The translations under genes were made by a program, and so were the position numbers. Below, one piece after another: positions 25,677-34,340 of a stretch of DNA of 64,000 nt (position 1 is the first letter of the stretch; the number at the start of each line of letters is the position of its first letter). The notes beneath the pieces are model-generated. The model worked only from the letters and a program-made list of their open reading frames with translations, had not been told where the DNA came from and did no database searches. The stretch comes from Prochlorothrix hollandica PCC 9006 = CALU 1027 (lineage in GTDB: Bacteria; Cyanobacteriota; Cyanobacteriia; Prochlorotrichales; Prochlorotrichaceae). The stretch spans positions 683,992 to 747,991 of the forward strand of contig NZ_KB235933.1 in the NCBI RefSeq assembly GCF_000332315.1, in the 5' to 3' direction.

Positions 25677-27086
25677 ATGACTCAATCGACCTGTTCCCAG
25701 AACTCTTTACTCCCTGTTGATGCTGTGATCCCCATTATTCAGCGGCAACGGGACTTCTTTGCCAGTGGCCAAACCCGTCCCCTCCCCCAGCGTCTAGAGC
25801 AGTTGCGCCGCCTCCTAGCTGCCCTCGATCGCCATCAAGATCCCATCCTCGCCGCCGTAGCGACTGATCTCGGCAAGCCTCACCTGGAAGCCTATGTGGG
25901 GGAAGTGGAGGCTATCAGGAGCGAGGTGCGCTATGCCATTAAACATCTAGGGCAATGGGTCAAACCCCGCACCGTGGCCACTAGTCTCTTGCAATTCCCG
26001 GCCCAGGCTTGGATCCAGGCGGAACCCCTGGGGGTGGTCTTGATCATTGGACCCTGGAACTATCCCATTAGCCTGATGTTGCAACCCCTGGTGGGGGCGA
26101 TCGCCGCTGGCAACTGTGCCCTCCTCAAACCCTCCGAAGTCACCCCCAATGCCGCCGCCGTGCTGGCGGAATTAGTGCGGGACACCTTCGATCCGGGTTG
26201 GGTTACCGTGGTGGAAGGGGGCATCGACACCTGCCAAGCCCTTCTCAGCCAGCGCTTTGATCATATTTTCTTCACTGGGGGCAGTGCCATCGGCAAAGTG
26301 ATCCTCAGGGCCGCTGCCCCCCACCTCACCCCCGTCACCCTGGAACTGGGGGGCAAAAGTCCCTGCATTGTGGAGCCGGACAGCGACCTGGACTGTGCGG
26401 CCCGTCGCATTACCTGGGGGAAATTCTTCAATGGCGGGCAAACCTGCATTGCGCCGGACTATCTACTGGTGAACCGGGAAATAGCTCCAGCCTTAATAGC
26501 CCGCCTTAAAGCTTGTATTACGGAGTTTTACAGCGACAATCCCCAAACTAGCCCCGACTATGGTCGCATTGTCAGCGATCGCCACTTCCAGCGCCTCGTC
26601 CATCTGCTGGAATCCGGGACTGTGGTGGCGGGGGGCCAGGTGGATGCCCGCGATCGCTACATCGCCCCCACTCTCCTGGAGGGGGTCACCTGGGCTGATC
26701 CTGTGATGCAGGAGGAGATTTTTGGCCCAATTCTGCCGATTTTGACCTATGACCATCTGTCGGTGGCGATCGCCCAAATCCAAGCCCAACCTAAGCCTCT
26801 GGCGTTGTACTTTTTTGGCCGCGATCGTCAGCAACAGCAACAGGTGCTACAAAATACCAGTTCCGGGGGGGTGTGTCTCAATGACACCCTCTTGCAGGTG
26901 GGGGTGGTGACTCTGCCCTTTGGGGGGGTGGGTGCCAGTGGCATGGGCACCTACCACGGCAAGGCGACTTTTGACACCTTCTCCCATTCTAAAAGCGTTG
27001 TCCGCCGCTTCTTCGGCTTCGATCCCAAGTTTCGCTACGCCCCCTACCAGGGCAAACTCGCCATTTTCAAGCGCCTCCTGCGGTAA
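25677..27086 (+). CDS. Aldehyde dehydrogenase (class 3 / fatty aldehyde type)
   Basis: The protein has 469 residues and belongs to the NAD(P)-dependent ALDH superfamily. It shows the oxyanion and fold motifs PWNYPISLMLQPLVGAIAAG near 123, the catalytic Glu in LELGGKSPC near 222, and the catalytic Cys in FFNGGQTCIAPDY near 256. The C-terminal PFGGVGASGMG and YHGKATFDTFSHSKSV segments are typical of the ALDH3-like branch, which in cyanobacteria oxidises long-chain or apocarotenoid aldehydes. The exact substrate is not readable. A 255-bp gap precedes it; the start ATG is preceded by no strong Shine-Dalgarno sequence. Confidence 0.9.
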   Translation: MTQSTCSQNSLLPVDAVIPIIQRQRDFFASGQTRPLPQRLEQLRRLLAALDRHQDPILAAVATDLGKPHLEAYVGEVEAIRSEVRYAIKHLGQWVKPRTVATSLLQFPAQAWIQAEPLGVVLIIGPWNYPISLMLQPLVGAIAAGNCALLKPSEVTPNAAAVLAELVRDTFDPGWVTVVEGGIDTCQALLSQRFDHIFFTGGSAIGKVILRAAAPHLTPVTLELGGKSPCIVEPDSDLDCAARRITWGKFFNGGQTCIAPDYLLVNREIAPALIARLKACITEFYSDNPQTSPDYGRIVSDRHFQRLVHLLESGTVVAGGQVDARDRYIAPTLLEGVTWADPVMQEEIFGPILPILTYDHLSVAIAQIQAQPKPLALYFFGRDRQQQQQVLQNTSSGGVCLNDTLLQVGVVTLPFGGVGASGMGTYHGKATFDTFSHSKSVVRRFFGFDPKFRYAPYQGKLAIFKRLLR

Positions 27087-27183
27087 TCACCGGTTACTAA
27101 CCGCTATGGCTATCTCATCTCAGTTTTGAATAGACCCTCACCCCTAGCCCCTCTCCCAAGGGAGGAGAGGGGAATCAGTCTCT

Positions 27184-27325
27184 GTAGGTTGGGTAGAGGC
27201 ACGAAACCCAACGAGGGACCTGGCAATACCCAGAGTTTTGGGCGATCGCCCTAATCCCCTGTTGGGTTTCGCCCGGTAGGTCGGGGCGGTGTGCTTGGGG
27301 TCTGGGGCGGCTCAACCCAACCTAC
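27184..27325. repeat. Family-2 palindromic repeat, copy A
   Basis: A 142-bp unit runs from GTAGGTTGGGTAGAGG to CTCAACCCAACCTAC and includes an internal HIP1 site and inner inverted repeats (AAACCCAACGAGG and CTGTTGGGTTTCG). It is followed by a second copy 21 bp later. The whole 27087-27694 gap is non-coding. Confidence 0.85.
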
Positions 27326-27346
27326 GATCGCGAGGTTTTTCATCCC

Positions 27347-27488
27347 GTAGGTTGGGTAGAGGAACGAAACCCAACGAGGGACCTGGCAATACCCAGAGTT
27401 TTGGGCGATCGCCCTAGTCCCCTGTTGGGTTTCGCCCGTTAGGTTGGGGTGGTGTGCCTGGGGTCTTGGGCAGCTCAACCCAACCTAC
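27347..27488. repeat. Family-2 palindromic repeat, copy B
   Basis: This is the second tandem copy, also 142 bp and nearly identical to copy A, including the ACCTGGCAATACCCAGAG core. A third, inverted copy lies at 37564-37704. The remaining 27489-27694 has no gene that I can support. Confidence 0.85.
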
Positions 27489-27694
27489 GGAAACTACGGA
27501 AACTGGTTTTAGGCTCGATCGTTGTGGTGGGGCTACCCAGACTTTGCCTTGGCAGCCGGGACTATACCCATCTTAAGGGATCAGGGGTGATCAAATTGAC
27601 GGGTGGGGTTAGTTTTTCTGACCCTCTGACTGGCCTGTATAGGTTCTTTAGAGTAATTATCTCTGGAGGTCTCAAAATCTGTTACTTCAGTCGT

Positions 27695-28435
27695 TTATTT
27701 GGGCTTTTTCGTTTCATGGCGAGTTAGATCTTCTTCTTCCTCCAGTTCACGGGCCTTAGAGAGGGCAGAGGATACCAGACCTGCGGGCACAGAAATGATA
27801 CCCAGGCCGATAATCAGCACGACAAAGGTGAACATCCGACCCCCCAGGGTTACGGGATAGACATCCCCATAGCCCACGGTGGTAATGGTGCAAACCGCCC
27901 ACCAGAGGCTATGGAACACAGAGCCAAAGGTTTCCGGTTGCACCTCATGTTCAAAGTAATAGATGCCCACCGCAGAGAAAAAGAGTAGAAGGGGCAGCAT
28001 CATGGCAAAGAGAATAAATTCCTCTTTGGCGATCAGTAAGGCCCGGTTAAACCGCCGAATGGCCCGGTTATAGCGCATCATTTTGAGAATGCGGAACAAC
28101 CGGAAGAGACGGAAAATGCGGATCGATCGCAGGTCTACAGTCGTGGAAATATAGAATGGCAGAATCGACAGGAGATCGATCAAGCCAAAGAAACTAAAAA
28201 TAAATGAGAGCTTGCGATCGGTCATATACAACCGCAACAAATATTCTGCGGTGAAAATGAAGACCGTCACCGCCTCGCTGATGTGGAGAAACCTGTTAAC
28301 AGACTCTGATAAATCGGGTAGGGTTTCAATGGAAAAGGTGATGAGGGAAAAAATAATTAGCCCTTGGATCACCATGTCAAAGGTGTTACCCCATTGGGCT
28401 TTATAGTGTCGCAGTCTTTTTTTGAGGGTGGACAT
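27695..28435 (-). CDS. Voltage-gated-like potassium channel
   Basis: The protein has 246 residues and the six-helix voltage-gated channel plan: S1-S3 from about residue 19, an Arg-rich S4 (RSIRIFRLFRLFRILKMMR, about 102-120), S5, a pore helix and the selectivity filter TTVGYGD near 189, then S6. The filter identifies it as K+-selective. The C-terminus is short and charged with no RCK domain. It resembles cyanobacterial 6-TM K+ channels such as SynK, which is in thylakoid or plasma membranes. The gene stands alone; the upstream element (28504-28697) and repeats give no clear promoter. Confidence 0.9.
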   Translation of the reverse strand: MSTLKKRLRHYKAQWGNTFDMVIQGLIIFSLITFSIETLPDLSESVNRFLHISEAVTVFIFTAEYLLRLYMTDRKLSFIFSFFGLIDLLSILPFYISTTVDLRSIRIFRLFRLFRILKMMRYNRAIRRFNRALLIAKEEFILFAMMLPLLLFFSAVGIYYFEHEVQPETFGSVFHSLWWAVCTITTVGYGDVYPVTLGGRMFTFVVLIIGLGIISVPAGLVSSALSKARELEEEEDLTRHETKKPK

Positions 28436-28503
28436 AGGTCGGTGTTACAAATTGAGGAATAGGGCAGTTTTACGGACAATCTTGTGGGAAAAGATCTCTC
28501 TAT

Positions 28504-28697
28504 AGCAATTCTAAATCGAGTACATCTCACTTTTGCAGATTCATGGCCCTCATCCCCCAGCCCCTGCTCCCAAAAGGGTAGAAGGGGGGCCGGATTCAAA
28601 GTCCCTCTCCCAGGGAGGGAGAGGGATTTAGGGTGAGGGCTACCAGGTGGTGTGCGTCTGGATGACGTAGACCACCCGATCGATTTCGGACTGCTGT
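28504..28697. repeat. Composite palindromic element with family-1-like ends
   Basis: The ends ATAGCAATTCTAAATCG and CGATTTCGGACTGCTGT are imperfect inverted repeats resembling the family-1 MITE termini. Inside lies a copy of the 'CCCTCTCCCAGGGAGGGAG' dispersed repeat. It fills the gap between the channel and the exosortase-associated gene. Confidence 0.45.
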
Positions 28698-28706
28698 CAA
28701 GAGACC

Positions 28707-29423
28707 TTAGGCTGCTTGTAGGACTTTTTCGATGTTTTCCTGAATTTTTTGCCCTAAAGACTCGGCTAGGCTCCACATTGAGTCTAAGTTTCCTAGGGGT
28801 TCCATGGGGATGACCACGGAGACCGCCACCCACGGCAAGCGCTGCTTGCGCCACTGCCGTTGCCAGTCTCGCCAAAACCAGACATTGGGGGACCAGTGCC
28901 CTCCCCGATCCCAGGCATACCACTGCAACACGGCAAAGGTGGGCAAGGTGCCATCATTGGCCTGTCGCCAGCCCCGAAACCAACGGGCCGTAACCTGGGA
29001 TCCCGATCCGGCTACAAAGTCAACCCGATGGTGCTGGTCTTCAGTCCAGCCCTGTACTCCCTGGAGATCGGTCCATTCCACCTGGGGGCGATCGCTGCCG
29101 TGTTTTTGGGGCAAGATCAACAGCAAAACCGGCGGTAACGGTTCCGCTTCGGCAGTTTGGGGGGAGGCTTGGCCCTGGAGCAGTTGCTGAGACCAACGGC
29201 GATCGCCAAACTCCATGGTAGTCGCTTGCACCGTTGTCCAACCCGGTACCTCCAGCCCCGTCTCCCGCAGATCCCGCAGAATCTTCACCTGGGCCAAGGG
29301 CGGTACCTTAGCCCCCGTCCACTTCCCCGCCCCATAGTGGGGCACTGCCCCCACCCCCACTAAAAACAGGAGCAGCAGTAAAACAATGATTTGGCTCCAT
29401 TGGATCCGGTGGCTAGGGTTCAT
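28707..29423 (-). CDS. Cyanoexosortase-associated protein (EpsI-like)
   Basis: The protein has 238 residues with one N-terminal transmembrane helix (IIVLLLLLFLVGVGAV, about 12-27) followed by an extracytoplasmic domain containing GWTTVQATTMEFG and LQWYAWDRGGHWSPNVWFWRDW. This matches the small partner protein that is encoded next to cyanoexosortase genes and is thought to work with the membrane protease-transpeptidase in sorting PEP-CTERM-like proteins. It lies about 200 bp downstream of the exosortase gene on the same strand. The assignment is largely from context and topology. Confidence 0.7.
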   Translation of the reverse strand: MNPSHRIQWSQIIVLLLLLFLVGVGAVPHYGAGKWTGAKVPPLAQVKILRDLRETGLEVPGWTTVQATTMEFGDRRWSQQLLQGQASPQTAEAEPLPPVLLLILPQKHGSDRPQVEWTDLQGVQGWTEDQHHRVDFVAGSGSQVTARWFRGWRQANDGTLPTFAVLQWYAWDRGGHWSPNVWFWRDWQRQWRKQRLPWVAVSVVIPMEPLGNLDSMWSLAESLGQKIQENIEKVLQAA

Positions 29424-29620
29424 AGGCTGATTTCACGACGGGATGGGTGTTGATACTCAAGATGGAGACCTGGTTGACTGAAAGACCTCCTGAAAACCCT
29501 TGAAGTCTCGTTATCAGTTTGCGTCACTTCAGGGACTTGTATCCGTCAGTTAGTGAGGGACAAGGGGCTTAAGCCCCTTGCCTAGCTAACCGTAGTGTTG
29601 GCATCGAATTATGCACCGAT

Positions 29621-30646
29621 TTAGCCTGATCCTTTTTGTACCTCCTCGTTTTGTAAATCTCCCCCATTTTGTAAATCTGTTTCAGGGTGGCCCATGCCAT
29701 CGTTCCACCGTTCTCTAGCTGCAAAGGGATCGAGATCCCCAAGCTGCGGTGGATCTGGGGGAGAGCTACCGGAATCAGGCGTTGCCATGCCCTGGAACCC
29801 CAGCACCAGCTTGAACCACAGCAACAGGGCCAACACCATCAGCGCCCAATACAGATCCCCGCCCCAGCTTTCATGGAGCCAGTGAAATGCCCCATCGGAC
29901 CCAGTGCCATGGAACAGGGTCAGCAGGGTATTGCGTATAATGTTAGCCACCACACTAATGCCCATGGATCCGGCCAGTAGGGTCAGGACCTTGGGTCGAT
30001 CGCCCCCCACTCCGGCCAACTGAATCCCCACCAAACAAAAGTAAAAATTAGTCAATAAGGCTTTGAGTCCCGCACAATGGGGGGCTACCTCCACAACCCG
30101 ACCCCCCACAAACAAATACATATCCCTGAGTTCCACATCCACATTGAGTAAGCTCAAAACAAAAGCCGCCACCCCTGCAATGAAAACCTGGAGGGGTTGG
30201 GTATAGGGAGCCAGCAAATAGGGCAGATCCGTGGGGGTGGCCAGGGCCACCAGGACCAGGGGGAAGCCCATCAGGGTTAAGCCCGATCGCCCCTTGCACC
30301 ACAGACATAGCCCCATCAGCATCAGGGGCAGGGACAGGTTAATCAGGTCACTGCGGGGGCTGAGGTAGGCCGCAGCGGCCAACCCCAACAGGGCGGATCC
30401 CAGGGGATGGGCGCGATCGGGTAACTGCTGCCACTGCGATCGCTGTTCCCAGGCGAAAAAAGCGGCTAGGGGTAGGCCCAGTACCCCATGGCTAAAATAT
30501 TCATGCTCCAAATTAATGCTTTTGAAGATCCAGCCTTGGTACCAGTGCACCAGGAGCGGCAGATAGAGAATGGCCAGCAATAGGGCCAGCAGGGGTCCAA
30601 AGGTGGGGCGTTTTAACTGGAAACGGGGTAGGGTCAGGGAAAACAT
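29621..30646 (-). CDS. Cyanoexosortase (membrane transpeptidase)
   Basis: Start ATG 30646 (MFSLTLPRFQLKR) is chosen over 30724 because the basic leader and first helix follow directly; evidence for the start is weak. It is a polytopic protein with about eight helices. The exosortase triad is visible: Cys in VAPHCAGLKALL, Arg in NIIRNTLL and His in WLHESWGG. Exosortases recognise C-terminal PEP-CTERM-type tails, cleave and possibly anchor the protein to extracellular polysaccharide. The C-terminal tail after the last helix is acidic and low-complexity. No PEP-CTERM substrate gene is seen in the window. The next gene downstream is its presumed partner. Confidence 0.85.
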   Translation of the reverse strand: MFSLTLPRFQLKRPTFGPLLALLLAILYLPLLVHWYQGWIFKSINLEHEYFSHGVLGLPLAAFFAWEQRSQWQQLPDRAHPLGSALLGLAAAAYLSPRSDLINLSLPLMLMGLCLWCKGRSGLTLMGFPLVLVALATPTDLPYLLAPYTQPLQVFIAGVAAFVLSLLNVDVELRDMYLFVGGRVVEVAPHCAGLKALLTNFYFCLVGIQLAGVGGDRPKVLTLLAGSMGISVVANIIRNTLLTLFHGTGSDGAFHWLHESWGGDLYWALMVLALLLWFKLVLGFQGMATPDSGSSPPDPPQLGDLDPFAARERWNDGMGHPETDLQNGGDLQNEEVQKGSG

Positions 30647-30830
30647 GGCCAGGGATCCCAGGGGGTACTTGGGGGCCGATCGTAGCACGGACTTAGGGAG
30701 ATCCGGGGATCTACGGGGATCCAAGGTCTTCCCTGCGCCGGGGGGTCAATTTCCGAACTTTGTCTAAAATTAGGGGGGTCTGGCCCATGGCCTTCCTATG
30801 ATGGAAAACAGTTGCCCCAGAGGATACCCC

Positions 30831-31883
30831 ATGACCGGGACTTATACTCCCACGGACCACGAACGTGCCCTCGATCGCGACTGTACCACCCTCAGCCGCC
30901 ATGTCCTAGAACAACTCAACAGCTTTGGAGGCGATGCCCAGGATCTGAGCGCCCTGATGAACCGCATCGCCCTGGCGGGGAAACTGATTTCTCGCCGTCT
31001 CTGTCGGGCGGGGCTGATGGCCGACACCCTCGGCTTTACGGGGGAGACCAATGTTCAGGGAGAGTCCGTCAAACGCATGGACTTGTATGCCAACCAGGTT
31101 TTTATCTCCGCTTTTAAGCAAAGTGGTTTGGTCTGTCGCCTTGCTTCTGAGGAAATGGAGCATCCCTATTACATTCCCGAAAATTGTCCCATCGGTCGCT
31201 ATACCCTCCTCTACGATCCCATTGATGGCTCCTCCAATGTGGATATTAACCTCAATGTGGGTTCTATTTTTTCCATCCGCCAACAGGAAGGAATCGATGA
31301 AACCGGCGAAGCCTTAGACTTACTGCAACCCGGTCGTAAACAGTTGGCGGCGGGCTATATTCTCTATGGACCCAGTACCCTCTTAGTCTATTCCATTGGC
31401 AAAGGGGTTCATGCCTTTATCCTAGACCCTAGCCTAGGGGAGTTTGTTCTCTTTGCGGAAGACATCACCATCCCCACCCATGGCCCTGTTTACAGTGTCA
31501 ATGAAGGGAACTTTTGGCAATGGGAAGAATCCTACCGGGACTATATCCGCTATGTCCATCGCCATGAGGGTTATACCGGGCGTTACAGTGGCGCATTGGT
31601 GGGGGATATTCACCGTATTTTGTTCCAAGGGGGGGTGTTTTTATACCCCGGCACCACTAAAGATCCCCTGGGTAAATTACGGCTACTGTATGAGTCTGCG
31701 CCCCTGGCTTTTTTGATGGAGCAGGCGGGGGGACGGGCGAGTACCGGAACCCAAGACATTATGGACGTGGTGCCCGAGAAGCTCCATGCCCGTACTCCTT
31801 TGGTGATTGGCAGTAAGGATAATGTGGCCCTGGTGGAATCCTTTATTGGCGAGCGGGCACGGCAGGATCGGGGGGAAGATTAA
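30831..31883 (+). CDS. fbp: Fructose-1,6-bisphosphatase, class I
   Basis: Start ATG 30831 ([17 protein letters not shown]) is preceded by GAGGATACCCC, a good ribosome-binding site; a longer frame opens at 30798. The class I FBPase motifs are clear: SEEMEHPY (metal ligands), [12 protein letters not shown] and [20 protein letters not shown]. The enzyme hydrolyses fructose 1,6-bisphosphate to fructose 6-phosphate in gluconeogenesis and the Calvin cycle, in the cytoplasm. The length of 350 residues fits. It is the first of four sugar-phosphate genes on this strand, followed by an 850-bp repeat-rich gap, so it is probably transcribed separately from tal. Confidence 0.95.
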   Translation: MTGTYTPTDHERALDRDCTTLSRHVLEQLNSFGGDAQDLSALMNRIALAGKLISRRLCRAGLMADTLGFTGETNVQGESVKRMDLYANQVFISAFKQSGLVCRLASEEMEHPYYIPENCPIGRYTLLYDPIDGSSNVDINLNVGSIFSIRQQEGIDETGEALDLLQPGRKQLAAGYILYGPSTLLVYSIGKGVHAFILDPSLGEFVLFAEDITIPTHGPVYSVNEGNFWQWEESYRDYIRYVHRHEGYTGRYSGALVGDIHRILFQGGVFLYPGTTKDPLGKLRLLYESAPLAFLMEQAGGRASTGTQDIMDVVPEKLHARTPLVIGSKDNVALVESFIGERARQDRGED

Positions 31884-32422
31884 CCCCTGGGGGGCACGGT
31901 CTGGCCGTCGATCGGGGTCGGGACAGATTAACCGAGATCCCCGATCTCTGCACGATCGATCCCAGGACGATCGATCCCAGGACGATCGATCCCCGTCTGG
32001 CCCATGACGCAGCGATCGCAATAACTTCAGAGTTTTATCCTCCAGAGCTTCATCCTCCAGAGTCCCTTGATTAACGGGGAAAGGCAGCGCAGCCCCTCGC
32101 GATAACTCTGATTCTCACCGGGGCACTGGGATGTAATTATTCAGGGGTCCACAGGAGAATGAGGGTTTCAGGCTCTAGACAACAGACCTTAGGCGATATG
32201 AGAGGGTCCATCGCACTGGGGTGGGTTCACCGATGTGGGTAGGGGCAATCCCCCCGTGGTTGCCCCGGTTGGGGGTCCCCCAGAGGGTCGGCACAGGTCG
32301 GCACAGGGGCGAGAACCCTAGCCGAGGTCGATGGTTCCCTGGTGAAATGCACCCCGTTGATCCGGCTCTGACCGGCGATCGTGGGGCTGAAACCCGACTC
32401 ACTTTCCCCCTGAATAGTTACC

Positions 32423-32459
32423 TCCGGGCGCACACCACACGACCCATTTAGTCGCTGTA
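32423..32459 (-). mobile_element. Truncated family-1 MITE end
   Basis: Read on the minus strand it begins TACAGCGACTAAATGGGTCG and continues TGTGGTGTGCGCCCGGAG, matching the left half of the family-1 element. The other half is missing. Its terminal GTA is shared with the start of the adjoining family-2 repeat. Confidence 0.7.
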
Positions 32460-32531
32460 GGTTGGGTTGAGGTACGAAACCCAACAGCCACAATGGTTGT
32501 GTTGGGTTTCGCAAGGCTCTACCCAACCTAC
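32457..32531. repeat. Family-2 palindromic repeat, short 75-bp form
   Basis: GTAGGTTGGGTTGAGGTACG through CTCTACCCAACCTAC, with the inner pair AAACCCAAC and GTTGGGTTTCG, is a compact hairpin-forming version. It abuts the truncated family-1 element. Confidence 0.8.
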
Positions 32532-32736
32532 GGAAACATAAGCCTTTCAGAAGTTGTGTCAGTCAAGGAGGAGGGCTAGTCTTAAATCCTTAATTTCCGC
32601 AATAGATTTCTGCAATAGATTTCTGCAATAGATCATCCCAATCCCTGGACATTTAATCCTAATTTTTTAAGCTTGAACTGTCATCTTGAACCCTGAACCC
32701 TGAACACCTGAACCCTAAACCCTGAGGAATGAATCC

Positions 32737-33882
32737 ATGACCACCCCTGCTGACAGTCCCATTTTCCACATTAGAGACCATGGCCAAAGTATTTGGATGG
32801 ATAACCTCAGCCGAGACTTGCTAGAGTCCGGTGAATTGCAAACCTGGATCACAGATCGGGATGTGCGGGGAATTACCTCCAACCCAGCCATTTTTGAGAA
32901 GGCGATCGCGGGCAACGCCATCTATGACCCCGACATTGCCGCAGGCATTGGGGAAGGCCAATCCATCACTGCCATTTATGAAACCCTGGTGTTTGCCGAC
33001 ATTCAAAAAGCCTGTGATATTTTGCGTCCCGTCTATGAAGCCAGCCAGGGCTTAGATGGCTACGTCAGCATCGAAGTTTCTCCCCACTTGGCCCACGACA
33101 CAGAGACCACCCTGGCCGAAGCCCGTCGTTATGCCCAAACCCTCGATCGCCCCAACCTGATGATCAAAATTCCCGGCACCCCTGCCGGCCTGCCAGCGGT
33201 CACCCAGGCCATCAGCGACGGCATTAGTGTCAATGTCACCCTACTGTTTGCGGTGGACAGCTATGTCAAAACCGCCTGGGCTTATATTGAAGGGCTAGAG
33301 CAGCGGGCCAGCCGGGGGGAAGCGGTGGATGGGATTGCCTCCGTGGCCAGCTTCTTCCTCAGCCGCATCGACAGCGCCGTCGATCAGCGCCTAGATGCCC
33401 TGATCCAGGCCACCGCTGACCCCGATCGCAAGGCCCAACTGGCCGCTGCCCAGGGCAAGGTGGCGATCGCCAACGCCAAAATCGCTTACCAGGAATACAA
33501 AAAGATTGTGGCCAGCGATCGCTGGCAAGCCCTGGCCGCCAAAGGTGCCCGAATGCAGCGGTTGCTGTGGGCCAGCACTGGCACCAAAAACCCCGCCTAC
33601 AGTGATGTTCTCTATGTGGATCAACTGGTGGGTCCCGACACGGTTAATACCTTGCCCCCGGCGACGATCGAAGCCTGCGCCGATCACTGCGACGTGGCCA
33701 GCCGAATTGAAACCGATGGGGAAGCAGCCCACGCCCTCCTGGCCAACCTCCAGGACTGGGGCATTGATCTCGATCACGTCATGGCGGAACTCCTAGAGGA
33801 TGGCATCACCAAGTTTGTCCAGCCCTTTGACTCCCTCATGGCTTCCCTCGCGGCCAAGGTGCAGCAGTTGACCCCTACCTAG
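32737..33882 (+). CDS. tal: Transaldolase
   Basis: The protein has 381 residues. The Schiff-base lysine is Lys144 in LMIKIPGTPAG, and the N-terminal SIWMDNLSRDLLESGEL and GITSNPAIFEKAI motifs are standard for the longer bacterial transaldolases. The enzyme transfers a dihydroxyacetone unit between sedoheptulose 7-phosphate and glyceraldehyde 3-phosphate in the pentose phosphate pathway. A good Shine-Dalgarno sequence (GAGGAA) lies about 8 bases upstream of ATG 32737. Its place between fbp and zwf/opcA fits the known cyanobacterial clustering of oxidative pentose phosphate genes used in dark respiration. Confidence 0.95.
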   Translation: MTTPADSPIFHIRDHGQSIWMDNLSRDLLESGELQTWITDRDVRGITSNPAIFEKAIAGNAIYDPDIAAGIGEGQSITAIYETLVFADIQKACDILRPVYEASQGLDGYVSIEVSPHLAHDTETTLAEARRYAQTLDRPNLMIKIPGTPAGLPAVTQAISDGISVNVTLLFAVDSYVKTAWAYIEGLEQRASRGEAVDGIASVASFFLSRIDSAVDQRLDALIQATADPDRKAQLAAAQGKVAIANAKIAYQEYKKIVASDRWQALAAKGARMQRLLWASTGTKNPAYSDVLYVDQLVGPDTVNTLPPATIEACADHCDVASRIETDGEAAHALLANLQDWGIDLDHVMAELLEDGITKFVQPFDSLMASLAAKVQQLTPT

Positions 33883-33994
33883 GGCGGGTGTTTTGGGTCG
33901 GTTGGGGGACGCGATCGCCCATGGCCGATCGGGTGCCAGACTCCCCCCATAGCTAGGGCTACCCCTGACCTAAGCCCCAGGATCTGCCCCGTAC

Positions 33995-34042
33995 CCCCTA
34001 GCACCTAACCCCTAGCACCTAACCCCTAGCACCTAACCCCTA
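33995..34042. repeat. 14-bp tandem repeat
   Basis: CCCCTAGCACCTAA is repeated about 3.5 times in the tal-zwf gap. The unit is 14 bp. Confidence 0.85.
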
Positions 34043-34055
34043 AGCTCCAGTCCCT

Positions 34056-34165
34056 AAACCCAAGGGAAACCCAAGGGAAACCCAAGGCAAACCCAAGGCA
34101 AACCCAAGGTAAACCCAAGGCAAACCCAAGGCAAACCCAAGGTAAACCCAAGGTAAACCCAAGGT
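34056..34165. repeat. 11-bp tandem repeat, ten units
   Basis: AAACCCAAGGN is repeated ten times, with the last base varying among G, C and T. It lies between tal and zwf, about 175 bp upstream of zwf. The period close to one DNA helical turn could give phased bending, but this is speculation. Confidence 0.9.
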
Positions 34166-34340
34166 GTAAATCCCAGCGACCCGTGGTCCCTGCCCAGCCT
34201 ACGGGGACTCAGCAGCAGCCTAAACGGCATCCAGACCAGCTACCCCTGGCCTAGGTCAATCCGACGGCTCCTAGCCTCTCCGCCCTCGCTTCCCCTTCTC
34301 CTTAGCCCCGTTTTCCTTCATCCATCTGTACGTTCCCCCT

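Larger units (their letters stand above)
31884..32736. other. Repeat-rich non-coding gap between fbp and tal
   Basis: No gene can be supported. It contains CGATCGATCCCAGGA repeats at about 31955-31995, a truncated family-1 element at 32423-32459, a short family-2 element at 32457-32531, a 13-bp array at 32592-32630 (ATTTCTGCAATAG three times) and CTGAACCC-type repeats just before tal. Confidence 0.7.

Noticed and set aside
27184..27488. Two 142-bp copies considered as CRISPR repeats or a duplicated ncRNA gene
   Set aside because: Only two copies lie in tandem, and inverted and shortened copies occur elsewhere, which fits a dispersed palindromic element better.
34056..34165. Ten 11-bp repeats considered as a CRISPR array
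   Set aside because: Units are contiguous with no spacers, and far too short for CRISPR repeats.
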